Source: Pilatotrama ljubarskyi
Taxonomy: Eukaryota > Basidiomycota > Agaricomycetes > Polyporales > Polyporaceae
DNA length: 64,000 nucleotides
NCBI GenBank assembly: GCA_022385805.1
Contig: MU277679.1
Location: 62,001-126,000, forward strand
Direction of reading: 5' to 3'
The number at the start of each line of letters is the position of its first letter. The stretch's first letter is position 1. Of the stretch, positions 12,817 to 23,956 are shown in pieces. A program made the translations under genes and the position numbers. A model generated the notes under the pieces. The model did no database searches. It saw only the letters and a list, made by a program, of their open reading frames with translations, and was not told the DNA's origin.

Positions 12817-12933
12817 AGTCGTTGTTACAGCCGTCGTCGTCGTCGCCGCCGAGGAACAGACACACACGGTCCGGGGAGTGTGGCGCGCGGGGGAAAAGGC
12901 CCAAGGGTGCGAGGCGCGGGCGGCTGTATTCAC
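12817..12933. promoter_or_regulatory. Shared bidirectional promoter of PEX7 and sirtuin
   Basis: Only 117 bp separate the two opposing start codons, so both transcripts must start within or very near this interval. No TATA box is evident. Joint control of a peroxisomal receptor and a probably mitochondrial deacylase is an inference from spacing only. Confidence 0.6.
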
Positions 12934-14612
12934 ATGCGTGTTTCTGTTCCTACCATCCCGGACGCCGTCCTCCGGGCTGCACACACCCAGCCACGGGTCT
13001 CCCCCGCCTTCGCTGTCGACCGCATCGCCCGATTCCTCTCGCCTGGAAATGCTGCCATCTTGACCGGCGCGGGCGTGAGCGTCGACTCGGGCATCCGCGC
13101 ATACAGAGGAGCGAAGGGCAGCTACCTGAACCCGAATTACAAGTGCGTCTCTCTTCTAGTCTATAGAGGTGCCGTAGGCGACTGACGATAATCAAGGCCC
13201 ATCTTTGTATGTCGTCTTGCACTGCTATGGAGTGCGCACACTGAGGCCTTGCCAGTACCATGAACTCATGGAACCGACTCCGAGGGGAGCAGGCTTCAGG
13301 TATGTCGCTCGGTCATCACTCATCCCGCTCGGCCTTGCTCAGAACCGAGCGCACGATTACACAGGCAGAGATACTGGCAAGTCCATCTTCGAAGAGGAAA
13401 AGAGACGCCATCTCACTTGTTCATACGTTCAGGCTACGCTCTTACCTCGGCTACCCGCCTGTCCGAGACGCACAACCCAACCCGACTCACTTTGCCCTCG
13501 CGGCGCTCCAGCATTCCTCCATAGCACCCCATCTCATCACTCAAAACGTGGACGGTCTCCATCATAAAGCTATCAGCCACGTCTGGGATGAGTCGCGACG
13601 AGCCGAAGGCATCCTAGAGCTGCACGGTACACTGCATGTGCGTCCCGCAGATTGACGGGGCAAACGCATCCTTTCACTCACTTTTTCCATGTACTAACAG
13701 CGGGTCCGGTGCTCGCACGGACATGAAGTAGACAGACAGAAGTTCCAGGAAATGCTCGGCGAGGCCAATCCTCAATGGAAGGCGTACGCGGAGGAGCTGG
13801 AGCGATCCGGCGCCCGCCCTCGGACGAACCCCGACGGAGACGTAAGTAGCTCCGGTCAGTGCAGTACTTTGTGCATACTTAAGGAATATGCGTCCAGGTC
13901 GTTCTACCCGAAGGTACGAGATATGATCAGTTCATCGTCCCGGAGTGTCCGAGCTGTCTGCTTGAGAACCGGCGAAATTCGATGGTAAGGCATATGCTGC
14001 CCTGTTTGCTTCCTCAATGTGGGTGTGGGTGCTTACACGTCCGCAGCATAAGCCTGAGGTCATATTCTTCGGGGAGTCCATCCCTGCGAAAGTCAGGGAT
14101 AGATCGTCAGTCTTTGAGCAAGCGTACCACTTCGCGAGATTCGCTGAACTCCCCCTCTATATAGCTTCGACATCGTGAACCAACACGACAGGCTTTTCGT
14201 CGTAGGCACCACTCTGGCGACTTTCTCGGCCTATAGGTAGGTTTCCTTCTGCCCGCCGTCTCCCTGATTTTCATCCCGCGCATATCTCTAGGTTAGTCAA
14301 ACGCGCCGTCGAGCGGCGCAAGCCAGTTCTGGTGCTCAACGTCGGCCCCACGCGCGCACGCGACCTTGCCGGGGTCGACGTCGTCGACATACCTGCCGGA
14401 ACGGTCATGCGCGACGTCGTGAAGCAAGTCCTGTACGTCCGCTACTCCTCTTTCGGTTCCTGCGTGACCACAGGTTTGACATCTGGATGCCCACTTGTAG
14501 AGGGAGGGAGGCGGCGACGAACAGCGACGTCGCGAAGATGTTGGAGAGCGGCGTAGTCAAGACTCCTCCGGGCGACCATGACGACCCTCTTCCTCGGCCA
14601 ATCGGTCTCTAG
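12934..14612 (+). CDS. Sir2-family deacylase, SIRT4-like (class II)
   Basis: NAD-dependent protein deacylase, probably mitochondrial. Eleven exons join in frame to 372 residues: 12934-13142, 13197-13206, 13256-13299, 13365-13376, 13433-13637, 13701-13841, 13898-13984, 14047-14105, 14165-14236, 14292-14432 and 14474-14612. Motifs: GAGVSVDSGIRAYRG (NAD site), RQRYW then SYLGYPP, TQNVDGLHHKA, catalytic His in ELHG, a zinc cysteine pair CPSC, FFGESIP, and VVGTTLATFSAYR. The expected first zinc pair reads as C-S-H-G-H, so one Cys may be replaced by His. Exons 2 and 4 are only 10 and 12 nt, and intron 4 begins GC rather than GT; both are needed to restore the family sequence. The last intron (41 nt) is the least certain. 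Confidence 0.88.
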
Positions 14613-15104
14613 CGTTACGGTTTCTTTCACGTCGCGCATCGCAGCGCGGCTCAATAGAGGTCATCACATCTGCATTGGTCCGCATTGTATTCTACAGTAT
14701 TCAACTATTCAGATCAATGTAATACATGTACATTCTCTACAGGTCGATGCGGCGTGGGTGTACAAGAGAAAGAAGGTATATATAGGGGAAGCATAAAGAC
14801 ATTAGACGAGGTAGCCATGAAGTGGGAAGAGCTATAGGTGAGCAGGACAGTACCATGTAACGCGACAGCAATGATATGGATGTGCAACTCTTGTACAATG
14901 CTATGATCACGCAAAACGGCTATATGCATGCGGTAGTAAGCCAAGCAGGGAGAGGGAAATGTGGGTGCAGTATGGAGTACATTTACAACAACAAATATGG
15001 AACAGGAAAGCAGGAGAGCAGATACGACAAGAAGCAAATAACATACCGAATACATGAATATAATGTTCACGAAGCCTCGATCGAAGTGCAGGGTAAGAGG
15101 CAGA
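14613..15104. other. Intergenic, convergent 3' regions
   Basis: Between the sirtuin and the minus-strand finger gene B. The minus-strand frame at 14714-15160 overlaps gene B, is very hydrophobic and shows no family feature. I treat this as untranslated sequence. Confidence 0.4.
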
Positions 15105-16177
15105 CTATAGGCCCGAGTGTACCGGGTCAGTCTGGGCGCAATCGTCATCGGCATCTTCATCCTCGAGCGGGTCCCATTCGTCCGGAACCGACCACACCGC
15201 AGGTGTCTTCAGACCGAACCTCCTTGCGTCCGCAGCCGAGTGCGAGTCGACAACGAACCAGACCGGTGGCTTGATACGTGCTGGGGTCCACGACTGGATT
15301 TCCTGCAGCACGTCCACGGTGGGACATGCGGAGTTGACACTCGCGGACGCGAGGTCGGGATGCGCTCGGGCCATGTAGTCTGCACACAACTCAGCCGATG
15401 TAAGGGGGTGTGTCTCGTGATGGCGGCGATGGTCCAGCCACGGCGTGCTCTCGGGGGAAGGAACTGGAGAGGGCGATATCGGACGGGAATCGGGGGGCTC
15501 GCTCTTTACGCACACGCTGCTGCGTGTGGTTTCGGACGCGTTATCGGTAGTGAGCTCAGGAGTGCAGGAGGTCTTGCGCCTGTGCTATGCGCGAGCCGGA
15601 CGGTCAGCCAGCCGAACTCTGGGAACAGAGGATTGCGAGTCTTACCAGGGTGGTCTTGGCGCGCATAGCCGCTACGACGTCGTCCTGCCGCCGAGTGCAG
15701 AGCTTGCGGTGCTTGAACCAATGCTGGCCGTCGAAGTTGTTCTTGAGCGACAGCTTGATGATGCTGCCGCATCTGTCGCACTGCACGGACTGCCCGCACG
15801 TCGGGCTGACATGGCAAAGCGGGTCCGCTTTGAGCTTCTCGTACCGGCGGCGCTCTCTGCGAATAGCGAAGGTCAACAGACGTCATAGGTAGGCACAGGG
15901 ACGGAAATGAATGCGAGGGAGGATATTGTGGCGATGGGACGCAAACGGGACGTACCTCTCCATTGCCTCAGTACGCGCCTTCTTTTGGCGCGGGGAGAGA
16001 GGTTCGAGGACATCCGCAGAACGCTTCCTGGACGGACTCTCGACTTCGGTCTCATCTTCGGCGTGGTGGGAAATGGGAATGGGTCCTCTGGAGGCCACAA
16101 GGCATCAGCCACATACACGGCACGTCGCAGAGGGAGACTCACCCGACTACGCTCTCAAAGACCTTGGGGGAACACAT
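15105..16177 (-). CDS. Hypothetical protein with one CX2CX19HX3C finger (gene B)
   Basis: Not recognised as a named family. Proposed exons on the minus strand: 16177-16143, 16087-15956, 15856-15646 and 15572-15105, in frame for 281 residues. The N-terminus is basic and disordered, with a KRSAD and RQKKAR patch that could be a nuclear localisation signal. The third exon holds CDRC, 19 residues, then H-R-K-L-C, with Trp three residues before the His. The C-terminal exon ends in an acidic tail (EDEDADDD) after a compact stretch PVWFVVDSHSA. The acceptor of the last exon is ambiguous (15573 or slightly downstream). The finger matches three copies in the adjacent gene A. A zinc-binding, possibly DNA-binding role is inferred. 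Confidence 0.65.
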
Positions 16178-16929
16178 TGTAGCAGAGTCAAAGTGGAAGT
16201 CAAGTCAAGGTCGGCAAGGCGAAAGACGCAACGAGGCTCGGTTGTGGGGTCGATGGTGGTGAGAGACAGAATGGGTCCCCCGGGCTCTCGCGTCTCTTAT
16301 GAGCAACTGGCAAAAGCAAAGCGTGCTCGGCCACAGCGGCGGGTCTTGAAAGGCGCACCCGGGGGACGTCCGAGTCCTTTGTCTTGTGGGTGGCGGCGGT
16401 GGCACGGATGTGGCGGACACCGTTCTCCGGGCGCTGCTCGATGATTTTGCGGACCAAAAGTCGGTAGATGGTAAAGGATGGTGTACAACGCGTGCAGGAC
16501 GGCTGCGGAGGCGAGGGGGACGGAGGGGGAGCGTGGGGGTCGGAGGAGAGGTGCGGAGGAGGCTAGGACGGCGCGCAATATGGGCTCGGCAAATCCCCAC
16601 GCGACGCGCCCTCGACGCGACATCGACGCGCCTCACGCGCGCACCCCGCAGCGCCTAACACGCCATCGCGGAGGCATTTCGTCTCCCAACCTCAAGGGGT
16701 ATCCACTCGCATTCGCACGCCATACTATGTACACATTATACCAAGGAAACAGTAGAGGGCGTCGAATAGTATGTACTAGACGGAAAACAAGGAGCGACAG
16801 AGATGTAGTAGCAGGAAGGGAGCGTGGCGTGGCTGTATCAAAGGAATGCAAGGAGGTACAAAGTCAGAGGTAGAGGGAGAATAATTCAGAGTGTATGGGA
16901 TAAAAGTCCGTGTCGGCTGAGCGCCAGTC
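16178..16929. other. Spacer between the two finger genes
   Basis: It holds the probable promoter of gene B and the 3' region of gene A. No additional gene is supported. Confidence 0.4.
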
Positions 16930-19116
16930 TCAGCCAGACAGACCCTCGCGGAAGCCGCGGAAAAAATTCTTGACCGGCGCGACGAGCCAGTTCAAGAAAC
17001 CAGGGGCGTCGCCTTCAGGCGCTTCGTACGCCTCATCGCGGGGTCGTACGGAGCGTTGAGGGACGTCATCGTCCTCACGGGCGCGCTTTACGCCCTTGCT
17101 CGGAGGTGTTGCATCCGTCGCGACTACTGTTTCTTCGGTAGAGGCGGTGGAGGGGGGTGGTCGGGGAGAGGCTCTACTGGCGCCCTCGCTCTGGGGCTTG
17201 GAAGAGGTGCTAGCGGGTGCTTCAGTTGGCGTGGTATCGAGGCTGCAACGGCGCTCAGCATCAGTGTTTCACAAGCGTCCAGAGACCTACTTGTGCGCTG
17301 TCGACTTGTGTTCGTCCCACTTGGTGAGATCGTACTCTGAGCTCCCTTCGAGCTCGACCGTCGCACTACAGAGCCTGCATTCGACGCTGCGGGGAGTGAA
17401 GGCCTTGACATTCGAGTCGTTGACGAGCTTCAGCTTCCTCTGAGCAGTCGCTACCCGGGAGCTCGGCCTATCCAGAGTCCTCTCAGCCGATATCGACGCA
17501 AGGCATATCAGGAATACATACACGCCGCTGCTGCACCTCTGGTTGTGGACGCGCCAGTGGTACAGCGAGTACCGCGTCGTCGGGGAGAGCTTGACCCACT
17601 TCTGACAATCCTTGCAGAATACCGCCTCTGGCTTCACTTCGCCGATCCGCGAGTCCGCCTCTAGGATCGCCTTCCTGTCTTCTTCCTTCATGACGCGCTT
17701 GTGCCCAGCATCCATGGTGGACGTCGCAGCGACGGACGTGCCGTCATCCTCGGCAGCTTCTTCTGCCGCCGCGGTATGCTCATTGGTCCGAACTTTGATC
17801 GGGCTGCTACGAGATCAAGCAAATCTCGAAGACGCAAGAGCCTTCACGTACCTCGCAGTAGCTGCGCCCTTACACTGCTTTCTGTGCTCTAGCCACAGGC
17901 GCATGATATACCTCCGCTTTGGGTTGAGCTCGACCCAGACATCGCAGGCCTTGCAGAACACTCGGTGGGGCTCGACATCCCCGGTGTTGGGGTCCTCTTC
18001 GAAAAACTGGCGGCGCTCGGCTTCCGTCTTCCGGATCCGCCCCTTGGAGGACTCTCCAATGGACGAACGGTCGTCCGCACCGTCGTCTGCGATTTCTGTG
18101 CGCCTGCAAGGAGCGCGACGCACGTTCGCGAGGGCGCCAAGCGATTGGGGTAGAGGGGACGTACTGTGCAGCTACCGAGCGCGGCTTGCTGCTCACGCTC
18201 GACATTGGCTTGGTGGGTGATATGTTGCTAGCGTCCATAGTATCTTCGCGAGCAATGGACACCACAGAGCCTGCGCGAGAGTGCGCGCCCTTCCTAGCCC
18301 TGCTCGCGGGTTTCTTGGCGGACGCACCCCCGGAGGCCTCATGTCGAGGGCGTTTGGGGGAGGGTCCAGGCAAGCTGCGGAGGGATTCATAGATAAGTCC
18401 CTCCGCGCACGAGCTCCGCAGGTGGATGGTAATCTATGGACTCACTGAACATCTACTTTCTTCGGGGATGGGTTCTTTGCGGCCATCTGTGATCGCTGCA
18501 GTGAATATGTCGTTACTGGAGTAGAGGGGACGGAATGCAAGAAGGACGAGAGGCAGGCATGAGGCATGGAGAGTCCGAGGCGTGAGAGATGGGTCGCGGT
18601 GCTTCTCTTCTGAGGGCCGTGGCCAGGACTGTCGCCGCGGAGCGCTCGGCCGCTCATCACTTTCCCTTTCGCACTCTCATCGTCCTCGTTATCCCGCAAA
18701 GGCTCCTCCGCATAGCTGAACTATGACAGGACACAGACCTTTGTTGAAGCAGTACGCTTGGCTGGGGATGGCTGCTTGTTCTCGTCTTGTTGTTCGTCTT
18801 CCTCGCTAGACGACTCTCTTTAGCCACACTATGGTCAGGACTTCCGTGGCTAACGCGACACAGGACACGAGATACGCACTCCTTGTAGCTGGCGACGCTC
18901 TCTCGTCTTCTCTGCTCGCGAAGGACGCGTCCGAATAGCTCTTACTACGGCGCGCACCCCTGAAGTGGAAGGGAGGACGTACCTTCTGACGTCCCGCGTA
19001 GGTGACTTTCGTAACGGGTCCGTTTCTACAGGCCTCAGTGTGAGCTCAAGGACGCGCACGGTACGTCGCATGACAACGTCATCTGACCTGGGGGGAGAGG
19101 ACAGCGCGTCGGACAT
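16930..19116 (-). CDS. Hypothetical protein with three CX2CX19HX3C-type fingers (gene A)
   Basis: Unnamed family; paralogous to the neighbouring gene B. The core is well supported: exons 18486-18446, 18374-18165, 18103-17852, 17803-17524, 17481-17291 and 17242-16930 join in frame to 428 codons. Fingers: CKAC...WLEHRKQC, CKDC...WRVHNQRC and a degenerate CRLC...WDEHKSTAH, each with exactly 19 residues between the second Cys and the His and Trp at His minus 3. The linkers are charged and disordered; the C-terminus ends in an aromatic segment, GFLNWLVAPVKNFFRGF. Upstream, a start at 19116 and an exon at 18817-18739 rich in Glu, Gln and Lys could extend the protein, but their connection to the core is not resolved. 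The fingers recall BED or C2HC types. Confidence 0.65.
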
Positions 19117-19396
19117 GGTGGACGATGGGGAAGACCTGCGCGGGGTCGTGCAGGTCGTTGCTGGGATCGGTCTGTAGCGAGCGGGGTTAGATTCAGCGGG
19201 GAGTTACTTATCAGTTGATGGTGAGTGTCGATATGCCCGCCTTTGGCAGCATAGGAAGCGCCTGAAAACCTTACACAAACAAATATCGAATAATTGTCCC
19301 GCCTGCCGGTCATTATCCGCTCTCTGCCACACCTCGCTCAGGATTCGAGTTTACACGACCGCTGTCTCTCTATCTGTCCGGAGGATTTATGCTAGC

Positions 19397-20215
19397 ATGT
19401 CCGACCCTGAAGATGTGCTCGCGGACTCTCTGGAAACACTCTACGACCATGCTCCTGTCACTCAAGGATCGCCGGGTTCTACGTTCTCCTACCAGTCCAA
19501 AGAAGGGGGTTCCGCGATCACTCTCACTACCCCGGACACGCACGCGGCAAACTGGTCTCTGCACGCGACGTCAATTTGGACGTCCTCTATATACGTTGCG
19601 GATCACCTCCAGGACCTCCGGATCGAGCACTGTACAGAACGCACCAGAGCGGAGGGCCGGCCGCTCAGGATCCTGGAGCTCGGTGCGGGCGCGGGACTTC
19701 CTAGCATCCTCATCACTAGGACGTACGAGGATGTGCTGGTGACATGTACCGATTACCCGGATGACGCCCTCATCCGTACTTTGGCCGACAATACGAAGCG
19801 GAACGAGGTATCGGACCGCTGCCGCGTCGTCCCCTATGCCTGGGGCTCTGATCCATTTCCTCTTCTTGGTCCTGATTCCAGCGACAGCAATATTCCTGGT
19901 TTTGATATCGTGCTCGCTGCCGACACCCTCTGGAACTCCGACACTCATCGGATTTTCATCGAGACGCTGAAGCTCACTCTGAGACGTTCTCCGGATGCTC
20001 GCATACACCTCGTTGCCGGCTTCCACACCGGCCGATACGTCATCCAATCGTTCCTACGACTCATGGACTGTGCCGGGTTCTCCGCGGAGGAGCTCACGGA
20101 GAGGCGAGTCGGTTCCTCTGATGAGCGACCTTGGAGCGTGGACCGTGCCGAAGCAGAGGACGAACGAGATCGCAGACGCTGGGTTGTATGGATGGTGTTC
20201 AAATGGCGTGAATGA
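19397..20215 (+). CDS. EFM7: Protein N-terminal/lysine methyltransferase, EFM7-like
   Basis: SAM-dependent methyltransferase of the family-16 (seven-beta-strand) class; yeast Efm7/Nnt1 methylates the N-terminus and adjacent lysine of elongation factor eEF1A. It is a single uninterrupted exon of 272 residues, unusual in this intron-rich window. Motif I reads LELGAGAGLPSI, followed by CTDYPD at the acidic end of strand 2 and FDIVLAADTLWN (post-motif). An N-terminal segment ending HAANWSLHATSIWTSS matches the family's substrate-side helix. The C-terminus closes with WVVWMVFKW, a common terminal strand. It is divergent from gene A with about 280 bp between starts. The exact ortholog is inferred from motif spacing. 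Confidence 0.85.
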   Translation: MSDPEDVLADSLETLYDHAPVTQGSPGSTFSYQSKEGGSAITLTTPDTHAANWSLHATSIWTSSIYVADHLQDLRIEHCTERTRAEGRPLRILELGAGAGLPSILITRTYEDVLVTCTDYPDDALIRTLADNTKRNEVSDRCRVVPYAWGSDPFPLLGPDSSDSNIPGFDIVLAADTLWNSDTHRIFIETLKLTLRRSPDARIHLVAGFHTGRYVIQSFLRLMDCAGFSAEELTERRVGSSDERPWSVDRAEAEDERDRRRWVVWMVFKWRE

Positions 20216-20393
20216 TAGTTGTTCGCGACATGTAGGTGCAACTATGGTATCGTTCGTGGCCTTGTTCACCCTTCTGACTTGTGGTGCGGCATACCGTCTC
20301 CTTTCCATTGACCATAAAGCGTCTGCAGGACAGCTCCCGGAGGCAACTCACTCGCGCACGGCGGGGCATACATACTGGCTTCCCGAGCGAGGC

Positions 20394-22318
20394 CTACGAG
20401 ATGGACATCCTACGCTTCAGCCAGCCCCTCATCTTCTGCACGACATTGGGCCCCTTCAGCACATTCGCAACAGTCACCTGGCGCCGGAGCATCTCAAAGC
20501 TGTCGTCGCATTCCTCGTCGATGTCGACCATCGAATAGGAAGACGATGTCAAGGACCAGTTCTCCGAGATCGTGCACGACGGACGGCCCCGCAAGTTGGG
20601 TGATACCCAATCGAACCACGGGTGCGGCAACTTCTCCAATATACCATACGGCCTACCGTATGGGATGTCTGTCTGTCCGTGGCCGTCAGCACGGAGTCAT
20701 TAGCATGTCACGGACCCGCTCACCTCTTCCTCATGTTCTGGATTCGTATCGGTTTCTTTCGACTGTCCCGTCGGAGCCCTGCGCGAGAGCACGTCCCAGT
20801 TTCTGTCCAGCATGTGTCAGGAACGCTTCCGTCCTGACGGTCTGCTCTGCTTACATCCCGCTTAACCACCGGTGCTTCTTCAGTTTCCGTATGGCCGGCC
20901 TCTTCCTCGGATCTTTCTCCAGCATCTACGCCCAGTCATTGCCGTCAGGTCTACTCTGCGAGCACGATGCCCAACATACCTTGGTCAGCAAATCTCGCAC
21001 GTCCGCGTCCACCACACCGTACAGGTCGAAATCTGCCGGGACGTTGTCTGTGCGCGCTATAATCTCCTCCAGTCGTTGCTGCTTGGGATCAAGGCCGAAC
21101 GGCAGCTGGCTTGTGTCAACGCGCGATCTCGGTGCACAGAAGTGAAGACGCTCACCTTTCCTACGAGCATGCAGTATAGCACGACTCCAGCGCCCCAAAC
21201 ATCCACCGCATAGGAGTACTTTCCGGAGTATACTTCCGGTGCGATGTATCCTGCGGTACCCACCAGCGAATGTGTCACGTCCGCCTCCCTCCCTCTCGTG
21301 CCCCTCGGCTTCTCGTCATTTGGTCCGTCAAGGCTTGTGCGCCTCCCCCACGGGTGGACACGGTTCCACGGCCGCTCATCGTCCGGACGCTTGAACGCGC
21401 GTGCGATGCCGAAGTCTGCGAGCACGATATGGCCGTCTTCGTCGAGGAGTATGTTGTCCGGTTTGATGTCTCTATGGACGATGCGCCTCCTGTGCAGGTG
21501 CTCGAGTGCGACGAGCTATGTCGGACTTGCGTCACTACGATTCTCGCAGACATAAGGGCGAAGAGGCACCCACGAGTTCCGCACACCATTGGCGCGCCTG
21601 ATCCTCCGCAACCCTCCCCTCGTACTTCAGCAGCTTCATCAAGTCTCCGCGCGGATAGTAGTCCTACATCGACGCGCGTTACGTTAACTTGATCCCTACA
21701 TCGGCCGCGTCCATCACAAACGCACCGTCAAGAAGTAAAAGTTATCGCTGTCTTCGAAGCTGCCTTGGAGCGGGGCGAACCACATCCTGCCGCCTGCCGC
21801 GTCATTGCTGTCCGCTACCCCTGTCAAGGCGTGCGAGACCGCTTGCTCCTCAAATACCGCCGGGTACTCACGCATGCGCAGGCCGTTCTTCTCAATCACC
21901 TTCATGGCGAGGTACCGTTCCCTCACGAGGTCCTCCACGAGATAGACCGTTCCGTGCCCGCCCTTGCCCAGGACGCGGATTGGTCGGAAGTCGGAAGTGC
22001 AGAGGGCGTTGCTTTGGCGCGAGTTGCCAGGCCGAGGGGAGGAAACGGAGGAATAAGGCGAGGAAAGGATGGAAAACGGCGAGGAGGGACAGCAGGATGT
22101 GGGAGGCGTGAGCGGGTAATGCGCGGAGAGCGACGCGTCTCTGAGACCGCCAATGTCTTGTAGAGCTTCGTGGGAGGTGACGAGGGAGTATTCGACCTCT
22201 TTGGAGACATCGACGAGGTCGAACCCGTGTAGGGTCTACGTGCAGCGGAGTGATCAGCGGAAGGTCTGAATAGCGCAAACAGAAAATACCGCACGGGGTC
22301 CCCTAGTTGATCGAACAT
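20394..22318 (-). CDS. Serine/threonine protein kinase (AGC-like)
   Basis: Exons on the minus strand: 22318-22295, 22235-21726, 21663-21574, 21515-21156, 21105-20980, 20925-20855, 20778-20724 and 20633-20394, in frame for 491 residues. Kinase landmarks: glycine loop [12 protein letters not shown], lysine in YLAMKVIEK, hinge region [13 protein letters not shown], catalytic loop [12 protein letters not shown] in [10 protein letters not shown], a long activation segment with basic insert, [26 protein letters not shown] and the final [10 protein letters not shown] serine/proline-rich N-terminal region of about 90 residues precedes the domain. After the domain comes an acidic linker, then an extra C-terminal segment beginning KLPHPWFDW, reminiscent of AGC tail sequences. 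The first short exon and the GAG acceptor before the last exon are the weakest junctions. Substrate unknown. Confidence 0.82.
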
Positions 22319-22904
22319 CTGGTTCCTTCACTCATAGACTGCTTGGCCGCCGTTGTCAGGCTGCCTTGTGGACCTTCAAAATAGCGCAGGGAGACGTGCC
22401 ACAGAGGTATAAGGGGACCTCCGAAGAATCGGTCCTCAAGGAGCAATGCTGCCTTCCGGCATACTGCCTTTGTAGGCTGCAGCCTGCTGCCTAGACTACA
22501 GTTATTGGGGTCAGCTCGTCAGCCTCGTCCGGGACCGAACAAGGGTCGATAGTGCCGTCGTGACCACTTGGGCAATACCTTCATAAAGTCGGGAAGACGC
22601 CTCTCTGAGCGGTCATATCCATCTTCCTGTGTGGGATTCGGGAGGCTGCTGATGCCCACGGAAGTACAATATGAAGGGGTATTATTAGTACCAAGTATCA
22701 AGGATGAGGAAAATAGATCAGTGTCACAACGATTGGCCGGAATCGAAATCGACGCTTGCAGGTTAAGTGGTGAATTCAGGCGATAGCATCGGGGGTCATG
22801 ACATATAAATACACTAACGTACAGCCATAGCATACACTTCTAGGAGTCCAAATCATCCGCCACTGAGACAAAGGAGGGAGCGACGACACCTTGACGGTCC
22901 AGTG
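22319..22904. other. Spacer between CRIPT and kinase
   Basis: It contains the 3' side of the CRIPT gene and the kinase promoter. No further gene seen. Confidence 0.4.
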
Positions 22905-23370
22905 CTACTTGGCCGACATGACGTAGCCGCTCGTATCTAGCACCTGCTTGCCGCATATTGCGCAAACGCCCCGCTTGTAGGCGCAGCCTGCACATATCGC
23001 CCAAGGTCAGAAGCATTGGAGGCGTATGGGAGAGGGGGACGTACCATGGCAGTACTTGGCCTTGTTCTGGGTGACTGTCGACTTGCAGTCCTTACATTTA
23101 CCTTGGTACGGCTGCAGGATCGGCCGTATAAGTGGAGGTACTCGAACCTATGATGGGTAAAAACGCACCTGGAACCTGTTCTTCGAGCTGCCTGGTCTCG
23201 AGAGCAGCTTGTTCTCCCCGACCTTCCGAGAACCCTCCTTGATCGCTTGGGAGGTCGATTTGAAAGGGTCGGGTGCAGCAAGTTTAGATGTTTTCTGTTG
23301 TGTCTGTCAGTAGATAGATAGTATAAGAGGACTTGACTGAGCTCACGCTCTCGCATTTCTTGCAGACCAT
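22905..23370 (-). CDS. CRIPT-like cysteine-rich protein
   Basis: Small conserved zinc-binding protein; in animals CRIPT binds PDZ domains and is also found with the minor spliceosome. Exons 23370-23347, 23294-23169, 23111-23045 and 22987-22905 give 99 residues, the standard size. The N-terminus MVCKKCES, the middle GKCKDCKSTVTQ and KYCHGCAYKRGVCAICGKQVLD reproduce the paired CxxC pattern of the family. The first exon is only 24 nt. Nothing in the neighbourhood hints at function; the call rests on sequence pattern and length. Confidence 0.9.
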
Positions 23371-23956
23371 GGTAGCGGACGAGGGAAGAGGTACAGTAAA
23401 GTAGAGAGGTGGCTAAGTGCAAGGGACGGGCGTCTTACCAACCACCAGCACCGCACGCGGCTTACGTAATACACATATTGTATTGCCCGTCTGTAAGTAG
23501 CGTGAACAGGGTCACTGCCAACATGACTACGATTTACTACCACATGTGGTCTGGAGAAAACGAGATCCTCGATATCTCTAATCTCTGGGGTCCAAAACTC
23601 CCTCATAAGCAAGTTATGTAGTCGGGCAGTCAACGGAGGGATAGCAGTGCCATGTGGCATGGCTCTAAGTAGTACTTACTACTAGCAGTACTTCGTATGT
23701 CACCATCGGATACGGTAACGCCAGGATTAAGCCGCCTATCACGAAGTTCAGGCTCGGGGAGGGAGCTGGAACAGTCGCGCGCCGTTACCGCCATACCTAT
23801 ACTCGCCAACTGAGGGCTGTGGCGAGGGCCGATCAAGACCTTGCGTACGCGGTAGCAGACTTGACATATCGCTGCCCATTTGCAAGCATAGGGCACCGCT
23901 AGCAGACATGAATGCTGGCAACAATCCAAATCTGGTAACACGCCGGAATAACCTGT
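23371..23956. other. Spacer, no gene recognised
   Basis: CRIPT promoter side and 3' end of the cysteine-rich membrane protein. Open frames on both strands are short and featureless. Confidence 0.4.
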
